Source: Plecoglossus altivelis
Taxonomy: Eukaryota; Chordata; Actinopteri; Osmeriformes; Plecoglossidae
NCBI GenBank assembly: GCA_036571765.1
Contig: BROE01000017.1
Span: 2,460,039 to 2,524,038 of the forward strand
Direction of reading: 5' to 3'
Length of the DNA stretch: 64,000 nt
Both the position numbers and the translations under genes were made by a program. Positions 24,001 to 35,942 of the stretch are shown here, piece by piece; position 1 is the first letter of the stretch, and each line of letters opens with the position of its first letter. Below the pieces are notes generated by a model that saw only the letters and a program-made list of their open reading frames with translations, did not search any database and had not been told where the DNA came from.

Positions 24001-25840
24001 AGACTTGAATTATATCCTCTCNNNNNNNNNNNNNNNNNNNNNNNNNNNGGGGAGGGAGGGGAGGACGGGGGTCTTTGCATGGGGAGGTGGCGGGGGGGGC
24101 TCTCCGGGTGGGCGTGGGCAGGATGACACTGCGTGCAAAGGGCAGATTAAAGAGACCCCATGGTGCTAGTCTGCCCCCCCTACGCACCACCTGTCAGTTC
24201 CCAGCATAAAGCCCCTTCCTGCATCTCCCTGCTTCCCTCGCTGAGGAATTAGGCTGGACAATGTCACTCTTTTTGACGCTCGCGTACAGACACGCACACC
24301 CGACACCGTGTGCAGTCGTAAAAGGGAGATTAGGTCAAATCAAAAGGCCGATTCGAGTTTCAGGGTTAAAATCTGTTGCTAGCCAAACACTATGACTTGC
24401 GGCTAATGAGCAATGCATAATTGTGGTTTAGTGGTCTAATAATGTTTCTCTGTTAGATAAAGGTTACTTAAGCAATTAATTAGCCAATGTTATTTCCATG
24501 AAGGTTATACAACTGTTTTGCTACTAAGCATAAGGTATGTCTGTGGATTTCCAGTTTTGTTTACATTTTTGGTCAAACGGCAGTCTTAAAAGGGTCCCTG
24601 TTTGGTTTCCAACAAATTCAATGGTCCTTAGTAAACGAAAAAGAAAACTGCAAAGGCATGTCTCTGCTAATCTTAGCCCACACCAACATGGTTTGTTGTT
24701 CAAGTGGAATAAAGGCATTTGCGGCCCTGACATTTCCCCATCCTTTTCTCCTTCAAAACTCAATCTCCCAAGCCTCCCCCCCCAACCCCCACTCCAAACC
24801 TCAAACCAAAGTTAACCTCCGAATTTCCCATCCGGCACTGTTTCCTCCAAACTCCACATACCAGAACTACCTGCTAACTCCATTTCCCAGCCAACCTTTC
24901 ACCGTTGCATTTTTCATTTCTGCTGGGCTGCCTCCTAAGCTACTCTAACCGGTTCTTCCTGCATCCCCCTCCGCCCCCGTAGTAAAAAAACTCCCTCCAT
25001 CTCCCACCCCTCCCTGCTCCCTCTTACCTCCAGGGCGGCAGACGGCTTCTTCTTCAGCTCCTCACACTTGCGGAACTTGCAGATCTGGTGGCCCGTTTTG
25101 CGGTTCCGGCAACTGCTGCACTGCTCGCAGTTAATCCGCCGTCGGCAGGGCGGACACATGCCGCAGCGTTTCCGCTTCTTTTTGCCGGAGCTTATGGCGG
25201 ACGCCAGCTCGCTCTGTGCTGGGTACTCGGCCAGGCCGGCCATGTGCAGCGCGCTGTCCGCCAGAAACACACCAGCCGGGGTCATGATGAACAGCCCCGG
25301 GTTGAAGGGGAAACCGCCTCCCACCCCGTACGGAAAGTCCGCTGGGCCGCCGACGGCGTCCGCGGCCGACACGCTCTCCAGGTCGCTGGCCCCCGAGCCG
25401 GCGTCACCCCCCCCCATGCCGACGCCCATACCCCCCGGTAGCAACATGTGCTCCATGCCCGCCCGCTTCAAAAGCGCGGCCGCCTGGGCGAAGTGGAGCA
25501 GGCCGTTCTGTCCCTCCAGGACCTGCTCCAGGGTCCGGTCCAGCTTGGCCGCGGCGGCCAGAGCCGACACCGAGACGGCAGGCTGGGGCGGCGGGGGCGG
25601 CGGGGGCTTGACCGAGCGACTCTTAGCCTCTCCGTTGTGCGTGAGTCCGTTGGTGGCGGCGGCGGTGGGGCAGGCCGCCGTGTACTGGGACAAGGTGCGC
25701 GACTTCTTTAAGCTCTTGCTGAGCGGCTCGCTGATGATGCCGCTGCGGTTCCGACGCTCGATCACCGGGGAGTCCTCCCGGCAGCTGCCCCGCTCCACGG
25801 CCTCGGCTGCCCGGCTCCCGTCCGACCGTCCGCTAGACAT
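20989..25840 (-). CDS. cxxc5: CXXC-type zinc finger protein 5 (two coding exons)
   Basis: Nuclear CXXC zinc-finger protein; the family binds CpG DNA and Dishevelled and modulates Wnt and BMP signalling. Exon 1 (25028-25840) encodes 271 residues from the ATG at 25838-25840; exon 2 is a small terminal exon at 20989-21029. Residues about 28-50 carry the ERRNRSGIISEPL block and residues 180-220 the NPGLFIMTPAGVFLADSALH block, both typical of CXXC5 rather than CXXC4. A basic KKKRKR nuclear signal is at 220-225. The zinc finger follows with eight cysteines (226, 229, 232, 238, 241, 244, 254, 259) and ends in KFRKCEELKKKP. With the terminal exon the protein is about 285 residues, against 322 in human as I recall it. 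A proline run at 79-85 and a glycine-rich 136-148 are fish- or lineage-specific filler. The upstream neighbour on the same strand is ube2d2, as in human 5q31. The terminal exon appears damaged by small indels (see its own entry). Confidence 0.93.
21765..21902. repeat. 46-bp tandem triplication
   Basis: Three consecutive copies (21765-21810, 21811-21856, 21857-21902) ending CACCAGGGCTGGGCCTCTGG, in the cxxc5 intron. Confidence 0.92.
24022..24048. other. Assembly gap (27 N)
   Basis: Unknown bases inside the cxxc5 intron; the right flank is a G-rich tract. Confidence 0.99.
25028..25840 (-). CDS. cxxc5: cxxc5 coding exon 1 (start codon, CXXC finger)
   Basis: 813 nt, 271 codons, uninterrupted. 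The start was chosen because MSSGRSDGS opens the conserved part and the sequence further upstream is proline-rich, GC-rich 5' UTR-like translation. It ends GCC CTG GAG followed by the donor GTAAGA at 25027-25022, i.e. right after the SAALE residues where vertebrate CXXC5 genes are split. The GC content is high, unlike the neighbouring intron. Confidence 0.95.
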
Positions 25841-26369
25841 GGTCCAGGGCCTGGTCGCCCGCGCCGGGCTGGGGGGTCGGGCTGGGGGTTGGGGCGGGGT
25901 GGGAGGGGGGCGGGGGCGAGCGGGGAGGGGGAGCCGTTGGGGGCTTTCGGTCAGCCTGGAGCCCAGATGGGGGTTGGGGAGGGAGGGGTGGGGCGGGGGA
26001 GGGAGGAGCGATGCCTCCACTCAGAGGACCGAGCAGCCAGCCAACCACAGGCAGGCCCCAGAGCCCTTCTCCTCGCTCTAGGCCTCTGCCCTCATCCACA
26101 TCCTTTCTCTGGCAACCTGGCAACTGGCACAGAAGGGGAAAAAAAGAGAGATGGTTCTTAAAAAACAAGCTCGGCGGCGCTGAGGCTAGTCAAAGTAGCA
26201 CATGACAGTCTACCCCCGATATGTCGATGAACAACATTTCCACTGGTGCAAATAACAGGTAGAGTTGTTGACACTCCGAACATCTTGCGACGGCACTGTA
26301 AGCATCGGAAGGATGACAACATTTACCAATCCTACAACGAGCCTGACTCCTCTGTCCCCTTGCACAAAC
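25841..26369 (-). promoter_or_regulatory. cxxc5: cxxc5 5' flank / 5' UTR region
   Basis: GC-rich with G runs (25885-25995 on plus) immediately upstream of the ATG. Probably 5' UTR, possibly with an intron toward upstream noncoding exons, as human CXXC5 has. The transcription start is not identifiable. Confidence 0.35.
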
Positions 26370-26682
26370 ACACACACACACACACATACAGAAGTATTGC
26401 TATGTACTCCCAAACACACACACACAGAAGTATTGCTATGTACTCCCAAACACAGAAGTATTGTTATGTACTACCAAACACACACACACAGAAGTATTGC
26501 TATGGACTCCCAAACACACACACACACACAAAGAAGTATTGCTACGTACTCCCAAACACACACACACACACATACAGAAGTATTACTATGTACTCCCAAA
26601 CACACGCGCACACACACACACATACAGAAGTATTGCTATGTGCTCCCAAACACACACACACAGAAGTATTGCTATGTACTCC

Positions 26683-26715
<33 letters not shown>
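26370..26715. repeat. Compound minisatellite: GAAGTATTGCTATG core with CA tracts
   Basis: Eight copies of a core starting GAAGTATTGCTATGTACTCC (26391, 26427, 26454, 26491, 26533, 26577, 26627, 26663), each separated by a CA run of different length. Open reading frames across it are artefacts of the repeat. Confidence 0.9.
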
Positions 26716-26716
<1 letters not shown>

Positions 26717-27960
26717 GACAAGAGTAGACTGAAAAACCTCAGTGTTCAGTTTCCTATGCGAGCAATGACAGCCTGATACTCTTTCGTTTTAACATAACCA
26801 ATGTCATATTTCCCACGAGAAACACCAAGCGGAGCTTGTCTGTGAGGGCTCAATCCATCAAAGGGATTTGGGACAATAAGTCCTACAGGCTACACGCAGA
26901 CACATTCGAAATCCATTTTCACGAATTAGGCTTCTGACGACGTACGACCCCTGTTTCTCCGCTACCGACGGAAACTTTTGCCCAAATCATGCTTGAACAT
27001 GGGTCAGGTGGTGGTTTTGAAGCACCGCCAAAGCATTAGGAAAGTACACCGAGGGAAATCGTCGTCGAAGTAGACGTGCATTTCCGTTTGGGCCGAAAAT
27101 ATGAAGCGCAGTGCATCGAGCATGTTAAATCAAGTTGGCAGTTGTAATTACCTCTGTGTGAACTGTTAATTGGAACTAATTCATATTAATGCTTTAATGA
27201 ATTAATTAAGGGCCATTGTCAATGGCCTAATTGCATCAAAGCGATATATGAATATATACAACTTGAAGAGCTGTTTCAAAAACAGCAACATGAAGAACAA
27301 CATGTGTCTTTGCAAAATATCACGCTGAACGTGACAACGTTAAACAACCGGAATTGCACCATCAGACAATGACTTTGAAAACTCCCTCCTACATATCCTG
27401 TTAGATTAAGGTCCTGTTCAATTATCAGCAGGTGACAGAGACAAATTGGCCCTGCCATAAAATCACACATGTCGGAAAACCATCAAAGAAAACGTCCGCG
27501 GGCCAAATGTGCGATGTATTCATCTATAAGATGCACACCTGTATCATCCTGCCTTGCTCCACCTCTTATACTAATATGAAACAAGCGCCCCTAGAATTTC
27601 TGATTGTTTCTGATATAACGGTGCATGCAATAATGCATTACCCGTCCAAAACCATAAGTGCACCTGACCAAAAAAAAAACGAACAAACATTTATCCAAAA
27701 GTAGGGCCACCGCAGAGAGGGAGGTAGGCCCCACTCGCTCTCACACGCTTCACACCTGCGATCGCCCCGCGTCTGTCTGGCATAAAAGCCGGGGGCACCC
27801 ATTCCAGTGACCTGTCCACGTTCACAAAACAAGCGCCTCCCGCAGAAGGAACGTTGAGGAAATGGCCGGGCAAGCCCTTATAAGGCAAACAAAGGGAAGG
27901 GGAGGGAGAGAGGATGGGGGGGGGGGGGGGGGTGTTGGAGGGGTTGGGTGGGGGGGGCCG
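26716..27960. other. Unique region with candidate conserved element
   Basis: 27140-27245 is strongly AT-rich with TTAATTGGAACTAATT, GAATTAATTAA and CAATGGCCTAATTGCATC, resembling a developmental enhancer. A G run at 27917-27931 precedes the noisy duplication. Confidence 0.3.
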
Positions 27961-28740
27961 GGTGGCGGGGAGTGTAAGTTCTGGGTAAGAGGGAGGGGGG
28001 GGGCGGCCTGTGCGCAGTGGGTCGTGGAATGGAAGGCTCAGAATTAAGTGTCGAGGTAAAACGCTTCAAGAGCCAGGGCACGCGAGTGCCGTACCCGCAT
28101 AGTCCTCACACCAGCCTCATGTGGGTCGCTTCCGTGGGGCGCCCAGGCTGGCGCCCCAGAGCATGTGCCCCTCTGTAGGGTTTCTTCCCGCCCACCTGCC
28201 TGGCACTACAGGATGCTCCTCGCACTCTAGCGTGATTCAGTGTCAAGGGTTGGAAATCCCTGCGTGGCCCTCAATCAAGATGTCAACGCCTCCTTGTCTG
28301 CCGCCGCATTTTTCTTTTGTTTCCACTTGTCAGCATCGGATGCTGTGTGTTGTGGATGTCTGGTGTGTCTGCGTTTGTATGGCGCGTCGAGCGTTAATGT
28401 CGGGGCATCGCGGCTAGCCAGTCCTGGTTCCGAATCGGGGGGGGGAGTGTAAGAGGGAAGGGGGGGGGCGGCCTGTGCGCAGTGTGTGGAAATTGGAAGG
28501 CCAGAATTAGTGGGAGGTAAAGCTTCAAAGGCAGGCACGCAGCCCCCGCATTCTCACCAGCTCAGGGGTCCGCGGCGCCAGCGGACCAGAGCCAGCCCCT
28601 CAGTCTCCCACGCTGGCCAACCAGGATGCTCCTCGCTCAGCTGCCTACAGATGCACCTGCCTCCCCCCACCACACGGTGTGTGTGTGTGTGTCTGTGTGT
28701 GCGTTTGTATGCGCGCGTGCGTGCGGCTCGCTCCCTTCGA
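27960..28740. repeat. Imperfect tandem duplication (noisy copy followed by clean copy)
   Basis: 27970-28389 and 28446-28735 share the order GGCGGCCTGTGCGCAGTG, GGAAGG-CAGAATTA, AGGATGCTCCTCGC and TGTGCGTTTGTATG, differing by numerous small insertions in the first copy. Looks like the same kind of assembly artefact as at 11-14 kb. No gene. Confidence 0.75.
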
Positions 28741-31520
28741 TCGAGGTGTGCCTCGCTGACCCCTTGGTCTCTCTCTTGGTCTGTCCGTCCTCCGTCGCAC
28801 ACATGACACGTCTCTCCCAAACCGGTCCGCTCTTTCTTATTAACCGACCACCCTCCCGTGGTTGACAACAAGGCCCCTGCAGCCTTGGCAACCGGGCTTC
28901 GTCCCCACATATCACTCACTGTCTGTCCCTGTCCATCTATCACGCGAGTCAATAAAGGATCCTGCGTGTCGTCGACCCTTTCCAGATCCATTCACGCGCT
29001 CCCTTTCCGTGTCTCTGATAAGCTTTCCCAGGTAGCCATTTTATACTTCAGGGCTCGTGCATGGCCGCCTGATGCTGATTTGACAACTGTCTGCTTCTTT
29101 ATTTCTGAATAGTCAGTTGTCAAAACGGTAACCAGAACCATATCAAGCCCAGCCGTCCAGCGGACAGTAGTCGGGTCGGTCTGTGGACGTTTATTAAAAG
29201 GACTGGATGAACGTGGGGAAGATGGATGGATTGATAGAAAGGTGGAGGTAAAATGATTGTGGGGAGGAAACAGACTTTATCCTGTCCAGAGAGCAGAGTG
29301 AACAATGCAGGGAACATTCATAGTAAGGTAGTACAATTTGTACGTACAGTATTTCCGAATAATGAGCATTTAGTTGTGCATGATAACTCTGAATATTGGA
29401 TGTTTTGTATAGTATTAAGTTATAGTGGAACTACTCTTTTGTACTGGCAACAGGACTTTGGATGGTTCAATGACTTGCCTTAACAATAACAAGAAACTAA
29501 ACATCTTAATTTTTAGGCACAGGCGATTTACAATCACACCATTTTTAGAGCTTCCAGTGATCGGGTTCAGTGTCCTTTCTCGGTAGGTTAGAGACTACCA
29601 AAATAAAAGCCTTGTCAAGAGGGCATTGTTATAACAGTGTTGAGAACGTGGTTGTTTACAATACTCACTTTACTTTGAAAAGCGGCCCAACCTCTATTAT
29701 TTTATCAGCGCATCTTCCCCATCACACCTGCACGCCAACTATTCAATAACACGTGACATCTGACCCGCACAGCCATACATATAAATAGATTACGTCATCA
29801 AAGGACAGACTCGAGACAATCTGTTTGGATATCCGCATTGGATGTAATTGGCCCATTTCATCCGGGAACAACCCCTGCATGTCGGTCACATGCAATTTGC
29901 CATTGAACAAATAGGAAAACACTTCTTATTTAAAGCTCTAATAATCTTAAGTTAATCAATTATATATTGAAGCCTTATCAAGCCTACAAGGATGCTTATC
30001 TAATGTGTTTTTTTTTGTTTTACGGACGATTTACACACAAACCTTTTGGCTGGTTCATTTCCTGGATACAGTATAAATGCAATAAATGTACAATATGACA
30101 GTCGTCCCGTTTAGTAGTGCAACTTCAAAAATATAAGTTTAGGAGTCCGAATAGCCATTTTGTCTTTGTTCATGTGAAATAAACCGAAAGTTCACTCTCG
30201 GGTTCACTCTTTCTATTGTACAGTAAGATCATATGTCATACCCTTAGATGCTGCTCTCATAGGTTGTGTGCAAACTAATCACGCTTCGTATTAGTTCAAG
30301 TAGGCTAGCGTGAACGTTACGCTTCCCCCCCAGACGCGCGGTCACGCAGAAACTCACCTTCCTTCCTGCACGCTCTTGCCCGCTCTCTCATCCACCTCTC
30401 CCCGCTTTCTATAGCGCGCACACACGCGCACATCTTTCCCTTACTCTTTCTCTATCTGTCCCTCACGCGCGCGCGCGCGCGAGCAGATCCCATTCGTGCA
30501 CGAGAAGCAGCTGAAGTTTCCAATGATAAATACATCGAACCATAACAGTATCCCATAATAACCTGCTCATATCTCCCTTCGCACTCTCGAAAAAAGTTCC
30601 AGCAGACAAAGCACTGTTTGAAATTATTACAAAAAATCATGCAGCCCCGCGCCACTACCGGTGGCGGATTGCGGCAGAACGAAGAGGTCGCCGTAAATCC
30701 CGGTTTGCAGCGTTAAAACCTCGGGGACATCGCGCTCAGGGAGCTGACCGTCGCATGCGGAACAATGAACAGCACTCGCAGTCACATACGTCGCCTGCGT
30801 GTCGATTATTCCACTAAAATCACTAAATAAGACAACTGTCCTCGTCAAAATAGACCCTTGTATCCTAAACAAAACCCGTGGGCTTTTGTACCCAATACAA
30901 ATTATTTTGAAAGAAGATTTGCCCGGAAAAAAACATTCATTTGAACAAAACTGCCCAAAAAGTTATGTTTTAATGAGGCACTAAATGATCTTATGAAAAA
31001 CCTCAGTCCCACCTGTCATCAAACCCATAGTAAACAGCGTCGGTATCGAATGCAAAGTGATCATTTCACTCGCAAATATTGATGTCGAGCGTCAACTTAG
31101 GAGCGCACGTCATTAACAGATGGTTGACACTTACACTTTCTATGCGTGTTTGAATGAAGAAATCTTATTCCACAATTTTCCCAAACGTCCACCGCATCGA
31201 CAAATTATCCACTGAAAATGAAAACGGTGAAAGAACGTCGGATCAGAGAGACCACCGTAGCGTCTAACACGCCAAGCCGAAATGCTCGCTCGATTCCACA
31301 TGCGTCCGAGATCCGCGAATCCGAATTTATTTCTACACTAAAGCGGCACAAAAATACCTTTTGTCTAGACTCAATGATCTGAAACCACGGTCTCTGCGGT
31401 GCCAACGTATGGTCTTGCAGCCGCACATTTGAGGCTATGGGAAAGAATCATTCTCCGGTTCTCAGACAACTTGATCGTTAGGGAGATGACATCCCAACTT
31501 TCAGCAGACTTCAACAAACT
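28741..31520. other. Unique intergenic region, no gene seen
   Basis: Includes conserved-looking AT-rich sequence at 29810-29960 and a GC island near 30330-30500 with a CG dinucleotide run at 30464-30481. No exon recognised. Confidence 0.45.
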
Positions 31521-34384
31521 ATGATTCACCCCCCCACCACCACCACCCCCCCTCCCTCCCTTCGTTGTATCTGCATATTTGCAAACACGGGCCTTTTTTA
31601 TTCGCACCTACCAAAGCAGATCCGAGCGGAGGGGAGGGCTCCCGCTGTCCAAGCGGTCCGTCTCCAAGCCTACCGTAGAGATTGATGTCAAAAAGAAAAC
31701 AGAAAACCCTTACTCTAAAAGCACTAAATCTATATAGTCCGGTCCTGCAGTGAACAAGGCTAACACAGAATAATACATTATTGTATAACGTACTTTCTCG
31801 GAAGCGGAGCGTGTGGGCTTTCCAACCTTTCGATTCTCGCAATCCCACCTCTACATCCCCGCTCGCGGAGAAGAACATGCAAACACATTTCATAGATTTT
31901 TGGAGCTTCGCGGAAAAACCGAACTGGACTTTCGGCGGCGTTGAGACGGAAAAAAAATCGCCGGGACTATTTATAATGCGGACGCAAATATCGCTGATCG
32001 ACGTTTTTAAACGGTGCACATAGAATGCGTCGAGGAGGGGTGTAGAATACGTCGGTTATAAAAGCGAACTGATTAGTCTATCGTGAGATGAAATTTACAG
32101 TGTGCTTCCATCAATGCTGTCTGTAGCCAAACACTGTGATTTCTCTCTCTCTCTATCTCTCTCTCTTCCCCTATGAACACAAGTTGATATTTCGTCATAC
32201 CTCTTTAAGACTAAACTTTCCTTTAACACATTCATGCTTACAAAGAACTTGAACTTTGTGGAGCAAAAACTTAAATTGGGAGACATCCACATGCGAATAA
32301 GATAGGCGTAATTAGAAGCCAAGTTTTGTAAATGTGTCTAAAAATACACAAATGATTTGTTTTGATTACATATTAGTCTTTAAAAAATCCACCATATGCG
32401 TTTGTTTATCAAATTCAGACCACGTTGTCTCATAGGACACATGGAAATAGACTATTCTACAGTGTTGATTAGAGGCCTTGGCCAAAAATCATTAAGTCAT
32501 TTAGTCTGATTTAATGAGACTATTTAATTATCCCGATTTTAAAACGTAACCTAATCATGTTCACATTGAGTGCAACAGTCGGTTTCCTTGTGCCTAATAT
32601 CATTGCGGGCTGCGTTGTACGGAATTCGGCATTGTGTTATGTTGTTTACACTCGTCGTTGCGGTTTGCCTGTACACGCACAGGAGTGGCCAGGCCGAGGC
32701 TCCGACGCGGCGCATGCTTCGCGTGACCGGTGCGCCGCGCTCGCTCCTCTTCGCGATCAGCCCAAGAGTCCACTCCGCCTCTTTCGAATGTCCTGTCTGC
32801 TGGCAGGCGGCCAACCGAAGTGTGTGGAAATGACACCGCCAGGGCGGCAGAGATTTTCCTTCGTTTCTCTCCTTCCCGATCGCAGACGGGCTGACATTGG
32901 CTAGAAAGTGGAGCAGCTCGTCAGGGACAATCAATGCGAATCGATCGAGCCGCGCGGTTGAGGCTCCGAGCTGGAAAATAACGCGGCAGCTCGGTAGAGA
33001 GAGAGAGAGAGGGAGGGAGAGAGAGAGAGAGAGCGAGATAGAGGGGAGGGGGGTGTTCAACACCAGTATCCAGCCAGCCAACCTCGGTCTAGCACACTAA
33101 ACATTCTCTCACCATCTCAGAAAAACACGAAATAAATTGTGGCGCTTTTATGCCACCAAATGCGGCTTCACGCACCATTAGGCTGTACAAGTTAACTTGT
33201 AGGATGGGAGCTACATGATTCAAAATTGCTGTCTATTTGCTTAACAAATAACCAAACACCTATTTTAATTGAATGCTTGTGTCAATCATCACGCATTTCT
33301 AGTTTGTTTTAGCCGTATGAAAATGCATTTATTATTATATATATATATATAATTATTTAAGTTCAAGCTATTCAAGTTATGTGTACAAGCAAAATTGTAA
33401 ACGGCAGGCTAAAGACGGTGTCGGATACTAGGCCATTATAAGCTTTTTGCGTGGTTAACAAACCTATGTTTAGATGGATTTTTCAATCTCCAGAATCAGG
33501 CTATAAATTAAGATACTTGGATGGCCATGTCGGCCTACAAACCAAGGTTATACAACATGGATCTGACATAGATACTCCACTTGCTACCTGACATATAGAC
33601 CAGCAGCCACCTTTTGCAAAATGTGGTTTAGAAATCGAAGGGGAAAAGTACACGGAGATGGTGTACAGCTTATGTTAGATGATCTTGAAGACTAGGCTCT
33701 GAAAGCAAAGGATTTTCCTTCAAGGTAAACGCATAATGGTCGCATCCAGTTGCTCACGATGCACTGGCGTGAATAAATTGGACACGCATTGCTTTGCAGT
33801 CCCCGGAGTGTCTACCGCGGCCCTGGCAACTCGCCTGGCTTCACCGTATCTCGTAATATGCAGACGTCAATCCCCCTATAGTTGCCTCTATAGTTGCCTC
33901 CTTGCGCCTCCGCAAGCAACAGACGCGAATGACCACCTTCGGCCTCTACCCACTCCAAACCACTAAACGTTATGTTGGTGCGGAATCGTTGCAGCCGCCC
34001 CATTTTGCCGCGACAACAAATATGTTCAGGCTACTAATACATTAGCCTTGTATGTCTTTGACCTGCTTTCAACGCAGACTCGACTCCCTCATTTTGCCGC
34101 GGCGTTCCAGTGACATGGATGGCATGGGTTTGAGTTTCACAATGCCCAGACGGACCACATTCTTTCAGTCCGCTCTCCTAGACCACATTCCTACTTTTGA
34201 CCCTCGGAAGTCAAACTCTCTCGTTCCCAGCTCTCCCCTCGGCCTCCACACGCCGTGCGCGCGCACGCGCACGTACACACTGGAGACAGGCACGATTTAC
34301 ATAGAAGTCTATGGGCGTCCGAGTTTCCTCAACAAAAAAAGGGAGGGAGTTGAGACTGAGAGAGAGTGAGAGAAAGAAACAGAC

Positions 34385-34434
<50 letters not shown>

Positions 34435-35456
34435 GAGAGAGGGGCCACGGGTAGGAGGGAGCAGCAAGCTGTGACACAGGAGACGTTCTGGTGGGCGCTC
34501 TGAGCCCCGGGGCTGCAGCCACACTCGGCTCTTTGTTGTTTCTCTCTCTGTGCGAAGCGAGGCAGAGTACTTTCCTGAGCCGGGCGGGAGGATTAGTGTT
34601 ACACAGCCTCCTTCTCCAGCTGCACACATGACCAGCGCCACAGGAGAGCCCCTAAAGACAAACCAGAAGAGAAGGATTGGGAGGGGGGAGGGAGGGAGGG
34701 GGGGGGGGCGTTTCTCCCCCCCCCCCTCCTCACCTCTCCCTCCCCTGACTTTAGCGTAACCTCACAGGACACATCCCCGACCTCTAACCCTTATCCCGCC
34801 TCATTGTGTTCCAGCCCTGTAGCCTCCCCTCCTGTAACCCTAACCTCGCTTTTCCCTTACTCATCCCTCCTCCATCGCCGGCCCTTAACCCAAACGAACC
34901 TCATCAAAACCCTGACACTCTCTGCACTCTTCACCTGTCTAATCCCAGCCTCGCCGTATCTCGCCTCTCATCCGCAAATGCATCTCCAACCACGTGGTTC
35001 ATTGTGAGAATCCCATGTCACACGATATATGTGGTTATTTTCCCCGTTTCTCTCCCCCCCCTCTCCCCATTCTCTATTTCTAGCAGCCGCGGCACACCTC
35101 CACCGTCCACTCTCTCATCAAGGACCACATGGTTTGATGAGGAATATTTGGCCCCGTCACAAGCCTCTCTCTCTTGCGGAGGGGAGGAGGGAGGCTCTCT
35201 TTACTCACTGACTGACACACACTTGCAGCCTTAGATAGCCCGGCGGAGCCTGTCATGAATGTAGTTAAATGAACTGTAATACATGTATAGATGTATTTTT
35301 TAGATGGAGGGTTATCAATTCTGGCACTCCCACGTCTTTCCAAAGAGAAAAACGAGTGAATCGATAAACTCACGTTGACGTTTGGATGAAATATTTGTCT
35401 TTGCAGGAACTTGCGGGGGAAAAACCCGGGATGTTAAAACCGATAGCGATGACAGA
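31521..35456. other. Unique intergenic region with short GA/AT repeats
   Basis: GA runs 33000-33040 and 34362-34428; AT run 33336-33352; AT-rich conserved-looking block 32430-32550. CpG-rich stretches near 32690-32990 and 34250-34560 could be distal cxxc5 promoter or first exons, but no splice-supported exon was identified. Confidence 0.4.
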
Positions 35457-35470
35457 GCGCCATCTAGTGG
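35457..35470 (-). promoter_or_regulatory. CTCF-type motif
   Basis: Minus strand CCACTAGATGGCGC fits the CTCF core consensus CCASYAGRKGGCRS at every position. Lies between ube2d2 and cxxc5, where an insulator would separate two same-strand genes. Confidence 0.5.
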
Positions 35471-35942
35471 TAATTAAACGTTTAAATCCTCTTTGACAAC
35501 AGAAAAAACCCTAGAGCGACGACACTTTGTAAACAGATGAAAAGTAATAAAAGTATAATTGCTCTCTATTCTACTCTCTGTCCTTTTATGAATTCTATTC
35601 CATTCTTTAAAACATCCTGAACAACTGAATCATGTATTCATGATCATGAGTATTCTAAGTACCTGTTGACATGAAATATGCATGTTGCCCACTTCAACAG
35701 GTTGTTTTATGTGTTGTTCTTTTGGTAAAGAACAATTCCCCAAGAATTGTCCAGTATCTTGATATCAAGAAAATAGTATAATGTCACACTTCCACATAAC
35801 AGGAAACACTATTGGATAGAAAAATTGAAATTTAAACCCTACAACATCTAAACATTTTTGGGGAGGAACAAACAATATTTTTTAACAAATAAATGGAGAT
35901 GGAGAAAAAACCCCACTGAAAATCCAAAGTTTAATAATCATG

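Larger units (their letters stand above)
21034..25027 (-). other. cxxc5 intron
   Basis: About 4 kb intron with a GTAAGA donor and a CTCCAG acceptor. It contains C-rich and CT-rich tracts (21300-21690), a 46-bp triplication (21765-21902), a CCTG/CTGTC-rich imperfect repeat (23380-23530), an A/C-rich stretch that looks like unpolished read (23740-24021), a 27-N gap (24022-24048), and AT-rich unique sequence at 24380-24510 that resembles a conserved noncoding element. No further exon recognised. Confidence 0.75.

Noticed and set aside
25068..26081. Plus-strand 337-residue frame opposite cxxc5 exon 1
   Set aside because: Antisense shadow of the GC-rich cxxc5 exon.
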